Assembly (NCBI RefSeq): GCF_002901845.1
Contig: NZ_PPQE01000025.1
Coordinates: 431,658-495,657 of the forward strand
DNA: 64,000 nt
Reading direction: 5' to 3'
DNA from: Staphylococcus hominis subsp. hominis
GTDB taxonomy: Bacteria; Bacillota; Bacilli; Staphylococcales; Staphylococcaceae
Each line of letters starts with the position of its first letter. The first letter of the stretch is position 1. The notes beneath the pieces were generated by a model. It was not told the DNA's origin and made no database searches. It worked only from the letters and a program-made list of their open reading frames with translations. A program made the position numbers and the translations under genes. This document shows, in pieces, positions 30,560-38,545 of this stretch.

Positions 30560-31141
30560 GTGGCAGACATTGTTATAGCTTCTAACAACAAAGGTAAAAT
30601 AAATGACTTTAAAACTATTTTTCCAAATGATAATGTTATTGGCATTTCAGAAATTATAAAAGACTTTGATGTTGAAGAAACAGGTACTACCTTTGAAGAA
30701 AATGCACGATTAAAATCTGAAGCGGCAGCTAAAGCACTCAATAAAAGAGTGATTGCCGATGATAGTGGTTTAGAAGTATATGCTCTAAATGGTGAGCCTG
30801 GTGTATATTCTGCACGTTATGCTGGTCTTGAGAAAAATGATGAGTCAAATATTGATAAAGTACTTAAAAAGTTAGAAGGTAAGACAAATAGAAAGGCACA
30901 ATTTGTATGTGTGATTAGTATGAGTGCGCCAAATGAACCAACACATATATTCAAAGGAACTGTATCTGGAGAAATTACAACAGAACGTAAAGGTGATTAT
31001 GGATTCGGGTATGATCCTATTTTTTATCTTCCAGAAAAAAACAAAACAATGGCTGAATTAACTACAGAAGAAAAAAGCGATGTGAGTCATCGTGGAAATG
31101 CAATTAAAGCTTTAAATGAATATTTGGAGCGTGAAAAATAA
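30560..31141 (+). CDS. rdgB: XTP/dITP diphosphatase (RdgB/HAM1)
   Basis: 193 residues. It removes deaminated purine nucleotides (ITP, XTP) from the pool. The HAM1-family motifs IASNNKGKINDF, IADDSGLEV and SHRGNA are visible. The start codon is GTG at 30560, with AAAGGAAG upstream. Its stop shares a base with the next gene's ATG. Confidence 0.95.
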   Translation: MADIVIASNNKGKINDFKTIFPNDNVIGISEIIKDFDVEETGTTFEENARLKSEAAAKALNKRVIADDSGLEVYALNGEPGVYSARYAGLEKNDESNIDKVLKKLEGKTNRKAQFVCVISMSAPNEPTHIFKGTVSGEITTERKGDYGFGYDPIFYLPEKNKTMAELTTEEKSDVSHRGNAIKALNEYLEREK

Positions 31142-31662
31142 TGTCTAAAATGTCTAAATGGTTAATTGTAAGTGATAATCATACAGAATCTGGAATTCTG
31201 TATGAATTATACGACTATCATAAAGACGCAGATATATGCTTACATTTAGGAGATTCTGAATTTAAATATAACGATACTGAATTGAACTTGTATCAACGTG
31301 TAAAAGGTAATTGTGACTTTTATCCTGAATTTCCAAATGAAGACATTATTGAAAAGAACAGTGTTAAAGCATTATACACCCACGGTCATCTTTATGGTGT
31401 AAATCAAACGCGTATGCGTTTGGCTGAAAAAGCACAATCTCTTGGTTGTCAATTTGCGTTTTATGGGCATACACATATAGCTAAATATGAAAAAATAGGA
31501 GACGTCCATATTATAAATCCTGGTAGTATTTCACAATCGCGTAGTAATATAGAAGAAACGTACGCAGAACTACTTATAGAGGATGAAAGTAAAAAAGCTA
31601 CGCTGAATTTTAGAAATAGAGATCATCAAGTCATTCAATCAATAGAATTTGAAATTAATTAA
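31141..31662 (+). CDS. YfcE/MJ0936-family metallophosphoesterase
   Basis: 173 residues. A calcineurin-like phosphodiesterase with metal-binding motifs VSDNHTE, LHLGDSE, KGNCD, THGHLYG and YGHTH. The natural substrate is unknown. It overlaps rdgB by one base. A second Met four codons in could be the true start. Confidence 0.9.
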   Translation: MSKMSKWLIVSDNHTESGILYELYDYHKDADICLHLGDSEFKYNDTELNLYQRVKGNCDFYPEFPNEDIIEKNSVKALYTHGHLYGVNQTRMRLAEKAQSLGCQFAFYGHTHIAKYEKIGDVHIINPGSISQSRSNIEETYAELLIEDESKKATLNFRNRDHQVIQSIEFEIN

Positions 31663-31885
31663 CTATTAAAAGGGCTAGGACTACAATGCAAGATAGTCTA
31701 GTCCTATCTAATTTCAAGTTTGGTACCAAACATTTAGCTATTTAGTTTAACTAAATAGCAACGAAAAAAGTATGTGATTAGTTGCAATTATACGTAATTA
31801 GTGGAAAATATAAACTTTTTTTATATTAAAGCTATTGCTAAATAAGATTTCTTTAGATATAATAATACTTGTGTTAAAAAATAAT

Positions 31886-31959
31886 GTCCTGGTAGCTCAG
31901 CTGGATAGAGCAATGGCCTTCTAAGCCATCGGTCGGGGGTTCGAATCCCTCCCAGGACG
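31886..31959 (+). tRNA. tRNA-Arg (anticodon TCT)
   Basis: A 74-base cloverleaf. Acceptor stem GTCCTGG with CCAGGAC, D-arm AGCTCAGCTGGATAGAGC, anticodon stem ATGGC with GCCAT around loop CTTCTAA (anticodon TCT), and T-loop GGTTCGAATCC. No CCA is encoded. The 3' end is the attachment site of the downstream island. Confidence 0.97.
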
Positions 31960-31998
31960 CTAATACCTCCCGTTAACCATTATGGTTACGGGGTTTTT
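31946..31998 (+). repeat. attL: left direct repeat of the island (tRNA 3' end plus terminator)
   Basis: This 53-base stretch is repeated at 38546-38598 with five mismatches, exactly 6600 bases apart. The longest exact core is TCCCTCCCAGGAC, the 3' end of tRNA-Arg. The repeat also includes the tRNA terminator (CCGTTAACC with GGTTACGGGG and a T-run). Confidence 0.88.
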
Positions 31999-32004
31999 AC
32001 TGTG

Positions 32005-32026
32005 TTTGGTGAAAATTTGGTGAAAA
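32005..32026 (+). repeat. Tandem 11-bp repeat next to attL, possible integrase arm sites
   Basis: TTTGGTGAAAA occurs twice head to tail between the att core and the integrase stop. A one-base variant, TTTGGGGAAAA, is also doubled near attR. Arm-type integrase sites are typically placed like this. Confidence 0.55.
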
Positions 32027-32030
32027 CAAT

Positions 32031-32753
32031 TTAAAGTTTATTCAAAAACTCAATCATATTTTTATCTTCACGTTCATAAATTTCTTCTAATAAGTGTAGG
32101 TAAACAGATTGTGTGACCAATGTAGAAGTATGGCCTAACCTTTTTGATATATAATGTAAACTATAACCATTATGAATTAACACAGACGCATGTGTATGCC
32201 TCAAGGCGTTTATCGTAATAGATTTAATGCCTAAGTGTACGCATGCTTTTTTTAATACCTTATTTATAGCAGTATTTGATATAACGTGACCATTTACTGT
32301 AAATACATAGCCATTAATATTGGCTGGTTTCTTCTCAATAAACCTTTTTACTTTATTTAGTGTATTTGTATCAATAGAAATAATACGATCTGATGTTTCT
32401 GTTTTTGTACCAGGCAAATGTATTTTATTGTCACCTAAGTAAAAATCATCACGCTGCATGTTTGCTATTTCAGAAAAGCGTCCTCCAGTCACTAACGCCA
32501 TTAATAATACTAATGATGATGTAGTATCTTTTTGTTCTAAATAATGTTTAAGTTTCACATATTCAGTATGGCTAATAAACTTCAAATCTTCACTCTTGCT
32601 AGGATTAGCACCTGTGATAGTTGCTTTATATGTAGGATTACGCATAATTAAACCTTCATGTATTGCTTGGTCACATACATTTCTTACATAACTGTTTAAT
32701 TTTCTTGCAGTTTCTCTATTGTGATTTTTACCATATTCATATCTATTTGACAT
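32031..32753 (-). pseudogene. int: Tyrosine-type integrase, N-terminally truncated
   Basis: 240 residues remain of an expected 350-400. The catalytic domain is present: R92 in TGGRFSEI, K117, R185 in LRHTHAS, H208 in KRLGHTS and nucleophile Y218 in QSVYLHLL. The first position of the usual HxxR box is Asn (N182). The arm-binding domain and most of the core-binding domain are missing. At 32753 the sequence runs into an unrelated plus-strand gene fragment, and the ATG has no ribosome site. It is probably inactive. Confidence 0.82.
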
Positions 32754-32755
32754 GT

Positions 32756-33112
32756 GATGAAATAAGAGGTGTAATCGCTGTATCTTATCCTATTGATAAG
32801 CTTGTAGAGTGGATTATTGAGAGTAAAGAAAATCTACAAAAGTATAAAGATAGATTTAAAGTTAATATGAATACTCTCAAGGAAATTATTAGTAAATACT
32901 CAAAATCAGATCAAATAGCTATCATGACTTATATGAATTCTAATGGTCGATTTAGACCAACAAAATTAATAGATAGATTATGTGAAGAAATTTTTGAAAG
33001 AACAAATGATGAGCGTGGGCAACGTTTTAAAGAGCAAGAAAGAAAAAGGATATTGAGCATTATGAATATGAGAAAACCTATTAATACAATAAATAAAACA
33101 AAAGGTGCGTGA
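32756..33112 (+). pseudogene. Phage/island protein fragment, 5' end lost
   Basis: An open frame of about 118 codons with a helical, charged product (KLVEWIIESKENLQKYK ... DERGQRFKEQERKR). No ATG, GTG or TTG with a ribosome site lies near the left end. The frame runs straight into the antisense of the broken integrase, so its N terminus seems lost at the same junction. I do not recognise the family. Its placement just ahead of a sigma-like HTH gene suggests a late or packaging-region protein of a phage or island. Confidence 0.55.
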
Positions 33113-33118
33113 CTACTA

Positions 33119-33456
33119 TTGCTGCATGATATAGCAACAGTCAAAAAGAATATTGAAGAATACCGAAAAAATAAAAGGCAAAGTAATATAGAAGTTGTAG
33201 ATACATCAATAGAAGACTTTTTCTCTCTTGATACTAATGCGAGTGATGAAGTTCAAAATTTAAATGTAGAAAATCATATATATATATCAATAACTTAATA
33301 GATGAAGTTAATTTGATAGCAACAGATAGAGAATTTAGTGTTTTTTGGTTAATCATTAGTGGTAGGGAATTAAATGATATAGCAAAAATATTTAATCTAA
33401 CTGTTCAAAGAATAAGACAAATATTCGATGAAACAATAGAGAAGTTATTTTATTAA
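33119..33456 (+). pseudogene. Sigma-like helix-turn-helix phage/island gene, frameshifted
   Basis: TTG start at 33119 with AAAGGTG about 11 bases upstream. The frame ends at 33298. Shifting by two bases in an (AT)6 run (33276-33287) restores an open frame to 33456. The joined product, about 111 residues, ends in a region-4-like helix-turn-helix (SGRELNDIAKIFNLTVQRIRQIF). Such small regulators are common in phage and island late regions. It is broken as read. Confidence 0.65.
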
Positions 33457-34006
33457 ACAGTTTTATAATAAAAAGAACGACACGAACGACGGGTTAAAAA
33501 AGAACATAGTCATTGTTGATTTTACACCTTTAATTAACTTTAATTTTCGAGAGATTTAAAACTATATAGAAACTATGAGCTTCTAAGTGTAGAAAATAAT
33601 TATTAAGTTTAATAATTAAAATCAGCTAAAATACTATATATTACTACATTTCATATTAGGTTTTCTTAGGTAGTTAAATGTATATTGAATGTTAAATATT
33701 AAATAAGAGTTTAATTTGTTAATATCTAAAGTAAAGGTTTGTTTTTCTAATTTTTTAAAATTTACCATTTATTTGTGTTCTAAGAGTTATTAAATAAAAA
33801 ATATATGAAATTCTCTAAATGCTCTAAAAAGTACATTAAAATTGCAAATAAAGGTATTCTGATTTTTTATAAAATCTTAGATATTAAGACAAAAAAATAA
33901 AACCAATTTGTAAAAAACAAACTGGATTTGTGGATTATGCTTATTTTATTTTTATAAATTTAAGTTATCACAAATAAAGCAACTATGATTATTTAAAAAA
34001 ATAAGT
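33457..34006. other. AT-rich intergenic stretch, no gene seen
   Basis: About 550 bases of very AT-rich sequence with stops in all frames and no clear hairpin-plus-T-run. It includes one copy of a short repeat, TTCTAAGTGTAGAA (33581-33594), also found at 36712-36725. Confidence 0.6.
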
Positions 34007-34035
34007 TATAATACATTCAAAAATATTTTTGAATG
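34007..34035 (+). promoter_or_regulatory. cadDX promoter -10 and CadC/ArsR-type palindromic operator
   Basis: TATAAT (34007-34012) is followed at once by a perfect 22-bp palindrome (34014-34035, half-site CATTCAAAAAT). This resembles the pI258 cad operator, which also begins just after TATAAT and has TCAAA/TTTGA halves. CadX should bind here and leave when Cd(II) binds. The -35 is weak. Confidence 0.78.
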
Positions 34036-34045
34036 AGGTGTAATT

Positions 34046-34663
34046 ATGTTTCAGACTATTGTAACTGCTGCTATTCTTTATATTGCGACAGCATTAGACT
34101 TATTAGTGATTTTATTAATGTTCTTTGCTAGAGCAAAGACTAGGAAAGAATATCGAGATATTTATATTGGTCAATATGTAGGATCTGTGGCATTGATTGT
34201 CATAAGTTTATTCTTTGCCTTTGTCTTAAATTATGTTCCTGAAAAATGGATATTAGGATTATTAGGGTTAATACCGATTTATTTAGGAATTAAAGTGGCT
34301 ATTTATGGTGATAGTGATGGAGAAGAGAGAGCTAAAAAAGAATTGAATGAAAAAGGATTGTCTAAATTAGTTGGTACGATTGCAATTGTTACGATAGCAA
34401 GTTGTGGCGCTGATAATATTGGTTTATTTGTTCCCTATTTTGTGACATTAAGTGTTACTAATTTATTAATTACTTTGTTTGTCTTTTTAATTTTAATTTT
34501 CTTCTTGGTATTTACTGCACAAAAATTAGCTAATATTCCAGGAGTTGGAGAAATTGTTGAGAAATTTGGTCGTTGGATTATGGCTGTTATTTATATAGCT
34601 TTAGGTTTATTTATCATTATAGAAAATGACACTATTCAAACAATTTTAGGATTTATATTTTAA
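34046..34663 (+). CDS. cadD: CadD-family cadmium resistance transporter
   Basis: 205 residues with about five to six membrane segments, opening with MFQTIVTAAILYIATALDLLVILLMFF and holding the conserved TIASCGADNIGLFVPYF stretch. CadD proteins give cadmium resistance in staphylococci and are usually paired with cadX. The reading frame is intact. A GAGGTG ribosome site overlaps the right end of the operator palindrome. It is cargo of the tRNA-Arg island. Confidence 0.92.
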   Translation: MFQTIVTAAILYIATALDLLVILLMFFARAKTRKEYRDIYIGQYVGSVALIVISLFFAFVLNYVPEKWILGLLGLIPIYLGIKVAIYGDSDGEERAKKELNEKGLSKLVGTIAIVTIASCGADNIGLFVPYFVTLSVTNLLITLFVFLILIFFLVFTAQKLANIPGVGEIVEKFGRWIMAVIYIALGLFIIIENDTIQTILGFIF

Positions 34664-34681
34664 TTTAGGGTGTGATTTCAT

Positions 34682-35029
34682 ATGAGTTATGAAAATGCTT
34701 GTGATGTGATCTGTGTACATGAGGATAAAGTTAACAATGCTTTAAGTTTTTTAGAAGATGATAAATCTAAGAAATTACTTAACATTTTAGAAAAGATTTG
34801 TGATGAGAAGAAATTGAAAATTATATTATCTTTGATTAAAGAAGATGAGTTGTGTGTTTGTGATATTTCTTTGATATTGAAAATGAGTGTTGCTTCAACT
34901 TCACATCATTTAAGACTTTTATATAAAAATGATGTACTTGATTTTTATAAAAAGGGAAAGATGGCATATTATTTTATTAAAGACGATGAAATAAGAGAAT
35001 TTTTCTCTAAAAATCAGGAGGGTTTTTGA
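34682..35029 (+). CDS. cadX: CadX/CadC-like metal-sensing repressor
   Basis: 115 residues, ArsR/SmtB family. Metal ligands of the CadC type are present: C7 and C11 in ACDVICVHED and C58, C60 in ELCVCD. The winged HTH follows (MSVASTSHHLRLLYK). Cd(II) binding should release it from the palindrome upstream of cadD. It starts 18 bases after cadD. It lacks the longer tail of pI258 CadC, as is usual for CadX. Confidence 0.92.
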   Translation: MSYENACDVICVHEDKVNNALSFLEDDKSKKLLNILEKICDEKKLKIILSLIKEDELCVCDISLILKMSVASTSHHLRLLYKNDVLDFYKKGKMAYYFIKDDEIREFFSKNQEGF

Positions 35030-35221
35030 AACGAGTGAAACGAGTTTCTTCTTGTCTTGATACTATATAGAAATAACGCAAAGATTAAAAATAATGTAAG
35101 TATGACGCGAAAAATTTTTATTTATAAAAAGTAAGCGTTTTCTATTTACATGTAGAGCCGTTTATAAGATAATGCATGTAGCTACTAAACTTACTACTCA
35201 AAATCGAGTATCCTTTAATAA

Positions 35222-35254
35222 ACTGACTGTATCCTTTGGGTGCAGTCTTTTTAT
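35222..35254 (+). terminator. Hairpin with T-run downstream of cadDX
   Basis: GACTG pairs with CAGTC over a long loop and is followed by TTTTTATTTAT. It may end the cad transcript, though it is about 190 bases past the cadX stop. Confidence 0.5.
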
Positions 35255-35289
35255 TTATAACTTGTCAAAACTTTACATTTCATACAATA

Positions 35290-35490
35290 ACAAACGGACT
35301 TAAAAGTCCGCTTGTAAGCAGTACCTTAAAATAGGGAAGTAGTTTGATGAAACAAAAAAGGATATCACATAGATATGTGAACGACACTTTCCCTCATATC
35401 TTTCAACTTGCGACGTTAGGTAAGTGAATATAGCAACCGCTTCGATACATAAAAAGATGTAGCTCTAAACTGGGACTACATCTTTTGTCA
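35290..35490. other. Hairpin-rich segment, possible small RNA
   Basis: No ORF. It holds a perfect 7-bp hairpin CGGACTT/AAGTCCG (35295-35310), a small stem CACATA/TATGTG (35366-35379), and an 11-bp stem AAAAGATGTAG with CTACATCTTTT (about 35453-35487), which looks like a bidirectional terminator. The arrangement could be an untranslated small RNA ending at 35487. I recognise no family. Confidence 0.35.
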
Positions 35491-35687
35491 TTAGAGAAGT
35501 AAATATTGTAAATAAAATCAAGTAAAATACCCTAAAAAAAACTAAAATAAATTTTTCTTAGTTTTTAATATAGCTATGACGCACCTTCAACCATTTTCAC
35601 GAACAATCAAAGTTAAATATTAGCTTTTAGTATGTAGAGTTAGTTGATAAAATTACTTATATTCATAATAGTCTATCTCTTCTCAAT

Positions 35688-35810
35688 ATGGAGGTGATAG
35701 TACTGCTAAATATTGAAACAATTAATATTAATGTGAATTCAATTTTAAACATTAGTGCATTATTATCATTCTATTTTGTTACCGTACTTTATGATCTAAA
35801 AAAGAAATAG
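35688..35810 (+). CDS. Possible Fst/PepA1-like type I toxin peptide
   Basis: A short frame from ATG 35688 (40 residues), or from CTG 35703 (35 residues), which lies eight bases after GGAGG. The product ends in a single hydrophobic helix and a charged tail (ISALLSFYFVTVLYDLKKK), the layout of Fst-type toxins. The block GGAGGTGATAGTA-xTG is what I recall upstream of staphylococcal PepA1-type toxins, with CTG here in place of ATG. Two strong hairpins follow. The start codon change suggests weak expression or decay. Confidence 0.45.
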   Translation: MEVIVLLNIETININVNSILNISALLSFYFVTVLYDLKKK

Positions 35811-35839
35811 CTGCTTACTACTCCAATAGTAAACAGCAT
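35809..35839. repeat. Hairpin with ACTCCAATAG loop (first)
   Basis: GCTG-TTACTA pairs with TAGTAA-CAGC around CTCCAA, starting at the toxin stop codon. It shares the loop ACTCCAATAG with the next hairpin, 75 bases on. Confidence 0.6.
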
Positions 35840-35883
35840 AGTTACAAATGAAATTAATAATTTAAGACTATTATGAGTTTTAG

Positions 35884-35915
35884 CTTACCTACTCCAATAG
35901 GTAAGCTTTTTATTA
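35884..35915. terminator. Terminator of the putative toxin locus (second ACTCCAATAG hairpin)
   Basis: AGCTTACCT pairs perfectly with AGGTAAGCT, followed by TTTTTATTA. Fst-type loci end the toxin mRNA, and the convergent antisense RNA, at such a shared hairpin. Here only the plus-strand T-run is clear. Confidence 0.7.
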
Positions 35916-36023
35916 CAGTTTAATACTAAGTTAAGTATATGTATGTGTCAATCTTCAGTTGAAAGTTAAAAGTTATATTAAATTGTATAAATACTGTACT
36001 AATTAAGTACTTAAAAGGAGTCA

Positions 36024-36626
36024 ATGCTAATGATAGGAATCATAATTAGTTTGTTATCTTTTGCTGGAGGTATAATCTTTAGAGAGATTATTAATTTTTT
36101 TAAAGAATCTAAATTAGAAGATAAAAAATTTGAAACTGAAAAGAAACAATTTTTTGCAGAGAACTTTTTTCCGATATATAGAGATATTTACAGTGCTATG
36201 TATGAAGTTACTGTCCAAATAGAATGTTTTATTAATCGTGAAATAACATTTCGTCATTCTAATGTATATGTTAAAGATGTTATTGAAATTACAAAAGAAA
36301 ATTACGATAAATATATGTGGGGTGATGATGAGAAACAAGTTTATAATGTGAATTTTATGTACCATTTACAACTGTTACAAAATTGCATAGCGGAATTAAG
36401 AGAATTACATCAAAAGAATACTATAATGTTTACGAACGAAGAAAACGAATTAATAATGAATTATTATAATACGTCAAACATGTTAATGTGGTCATTAAAC
36501 AATATAATGCAAACTGGAAAAATAGAAGGAAATTTTGAAGAATATTTAATACAACAAAATGATATTTTAGAAAATTGTAAGAAAAAAATAAGATTAATTT
36601 TTAGAAAACGATTTGTGTTTGAATAA
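36024..36626 (+). CDS. Island protein with one N-terminal membrane anchor, unknown function
   Basis: 200 residues. A single hydrophobic segment at residues 1-19 is followed by a basic turn and a charged, helical cytosolic part (about 25-200) rich in Asn, Glu and Tyr. No catalytic motif seen. AAGGAG lies just upstream of ATG 36024. It lies in the cargo zone between the possible toxin gene and a second membrane protein with the same orientation. I do not recognise the family. The intact frame among decayed neighbours suggests recent arrival or selection. Confidence 0.75.
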   Translation: MLMIGIIISLLSFAGGIIFREIINFFKESKLEDKKFETEKKQFFAENFFPIYRDIYSAMYEVTVQIECFINREITFRHSNVYVKDVIEITKENYDKYMWGDDEKQVYNVNFMYHLQLLQNCIAELRELHQKNTIMFTNEENELIMNYYNTSNMLMWSLNNIMQTGKIEGNFEEYLIQQNDILENCKKKIRLIFRKRFVFE

Positions 36627-37023
36627 ATAATACAAAATGGACTATATGAGAAATGTTCAAATAGAATAATGATAATTGATGATGTACCGTTAGAGGACTG
36701 ATAACTATGTGTTCTAAGTGTAGAACAGATTGATGTAAATGATATGTTTGATAAAGCTATGAGCATTAAAGAGAATTACTTATACTGATCTATTGACGCA
36801 TAGTGAAATAGAGATATGGAACGAATTACATGTAGCAGTAGGAATGATACTAAATTTTAATTTAATGCTAGTGAAGAATGGAATAGATAAAAGAATAATG
36901 CTATCTGTGAATTAAATGATGATAGGATAAATATTAAATTTTAAAAAATACATTTTTATATTGCTATTTTTCATTATTTTGTAGTTAAATTAATGCTGTT
37001 AAAGACCATATTGAGGTGAAAAA
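36627..37023. other. Intergenic stretch without a supported gene
   Basis: 397 AT-rich bases between two cargo genes. It holds short broken frames only and the second copy of TTCTAAGTGTAGAA (36712-36725). It may be remains of a lost gene. GAGGTG just before 37024 is the ribosome site of the next gene. Confidence 0.6.
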
Positions 37024-37986
37024 ATGAAAAATAAAAAAAATTTATTTAATACAATATTATTTTTATGTTTAACATTAATAGGTGTTATAATTATCGTATT
37101 TATATATGGTTTTTTTGTTGAAAAAATTATATTCCATAGCTTTACAAATGATGGTAGAGAAAGTTTTTTGGCTACAATAACTGTTATTAGCATAGTATCA
37201 ACAACAATATTGAGTATTTTATTGTATGGAGCTAATCTTAAGGCAAATAGTATTAATGAAAGAATATTAAATATGACTAAACAACAAAATGAAGAAGCCA
37301 ATAAAATTAATGAAAAAATGCTAAAAATAACGAAACAACAAAATGATATACAAAACATTTTGATGATGAATAATAAAAAAGGGGAACTATCTAGAAATAT
37401 AAAGAACATAGAAGAATATATAAAATATGTTAGAGTATTAGACTTGTTTTGTTACACTAATTTTAGTACATATGACCAATTATTAACCTTAAGAAAACAC
37501 AAAGTACTCAAAATGCCAACTGAATTAAATCAATTTATAAATTTAAATTACATTACAATACCAAATTTAAATAATAAAGAAGAGAATTTACTAAGACTTA
37601 ATTTACATAATCCTAAAAAACAAACATACATAAATATTAATATTCAGTTTTATAACTTATTACCTAATTCTGTTTATTATCAATATAATATACCTTATTT
37701 AAAAGAAATTGTAGAAAAATTAGGCGGTATAATTGATGATAAATTTATATCAGAATATCAAGAAGGAATACATGTACAAAAACAAATTGATTCGCTAAAA
37801 TTGAATTTCTTTAATGAACTATTAAATATTAGTGGTAACTATCAATTTTACAATACTAATTATGATTATACAAAGGCAAAAGTAATGAGTAGCATTTTGG
37901 AAGCAATTAAGAAAAAATTAAATCTTATGATTGAGGAGATTGAAGAAGAATATAATATATTAGAAAATAATTTGTTTACTGAATAA
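37024..37986 (+). CDS. Island protein with two membrane helices and coiled coil, unknown function
   Basis: 320 residues. Two hydrophobic helices (about 9-32 and 50-69) are followed by a coiled coil with a repeated ITKQQN-type heptad (about 78-110), then an AT-rich-coded, Asn/Tyr/Ile-rich cytosolic domain to the C terminus. No enzyme motif is visible. GAGGTG lies upstream of the ATG. Such two-helix plus coiled-coil proteins occur in phage-defence and stress-sensing cargo, but nothing here proves that role. Confidence 0.78.
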   Translation: MKNKKNLFNTILFLCLTLIGVIIIVFIYGFFVEKIIFHSFTNDGRESFLATITVISIVSTTILSILLYGANLKANSINERILNMTKQQNEEANKINEKMLKITKQQNDIQNILMMNNKKGELSRNIKNIEEYIKYVRVLDLFCYTNFSTYDQLLTLRKHKVLKMPTELNQFINLNYITIPNLNNKEENLLRLNLHNPKKQTYININIQFYNLLPNSVYYQYNIPYLKEIVEKLGGIIDDKFISEYQEGIHVQKQIDSLKLNFFNELLNISGNYQFYNTNYDYTKAKVMSSILEAIKKKLNLMIEEIEEEYNILENNLFTE

Positions 37987-38087
37987 TTTAATATTAATCA
38001 GAAAAGGGCGAATAAAGGGTATATTTATGAAACAAAAGGCAAAACTATTAAATAGTGAGCATACGGACAAGTTAAATATCTCATCTT

Positions 38088-38117
38088 AAACGTCACTTAC
38101 GAGTGACGTTTTTTTGT
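38088..38117 (+). terminator. Terminator downstream of the island membrane-protein genes
   Basis: AACGTCACT pairs perfectly with AGTGACGTT over a four-base loop, followed by TTTTTTGTATTTT. It lies about 100 bases after the second membrane-protein gene. Confidence 0.88.
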
Positions 38118-38423
38118 ATTTTAGATACTGAGAGAAGCTCTGTGTTGCAGCGAGAAATGAAAAGAGGGATAACTTATATTGAAGAAGTCAAAAATGTTTA
38201 TCACAATGATTGCATATAACTAGATTATTCGAATACATAAAAAGCGTGAATGAATTAAAGAACAATGAAGACTTAAGACTAATATTATATATAATTACGT
38301 TTGTCCAAAACAGGATATATATATATAACAGTTTTTTTATTTATTGGTAAAACTGTGGTTATTAGAGGTAATGAGATTCAGTATGTACAAATTTTTGAAG
38401 TGTAATGAAAATATATAATCTTA

Positions 38424-38445
38424 TTTGGGGAAAATTTGGGGAAAA
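38424..38445 (+). repeat. Tandem 11-bp repeat next to attR, possible integrase arm sites
   Basis: TTTGGGGAAAA occurs twice head to tail about 100 bases inside attR. It differs from the attL-side unit by one base and has the same orientation. Confidence 0.55.
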
Positions 38446-38545
38446 TAATTTGAAATTGTATTAAAAGCTATAAAAAGGAATTAGATAAAAATACTGATAT
38501 TATAGTCTTTTGAAAGATTATAAAATGTTATAAAAGGTTAAGAAT

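Noticed and set aside
31670..31712. Inverted repeat AGGACTA/TAGTCCT after the yfcE-like gene
   Set aside because: It has no T-run and a bulged stem, so I did not call it a terminator.
32663..32755. Left part of the plus-strand frame overlapping the integrase
   Set aside because: It is the antisense of integrase coding sequence; only the part right of about 32756 looks like real, separate protein sequence.
35125..35145. Possible second cre-like sequence (AGTAAGCGTTTTCT)
   Set aside because: It misses two fixed positions of the consensus, including the first T of TG, and lies downstream of cadX with no clear target gene.
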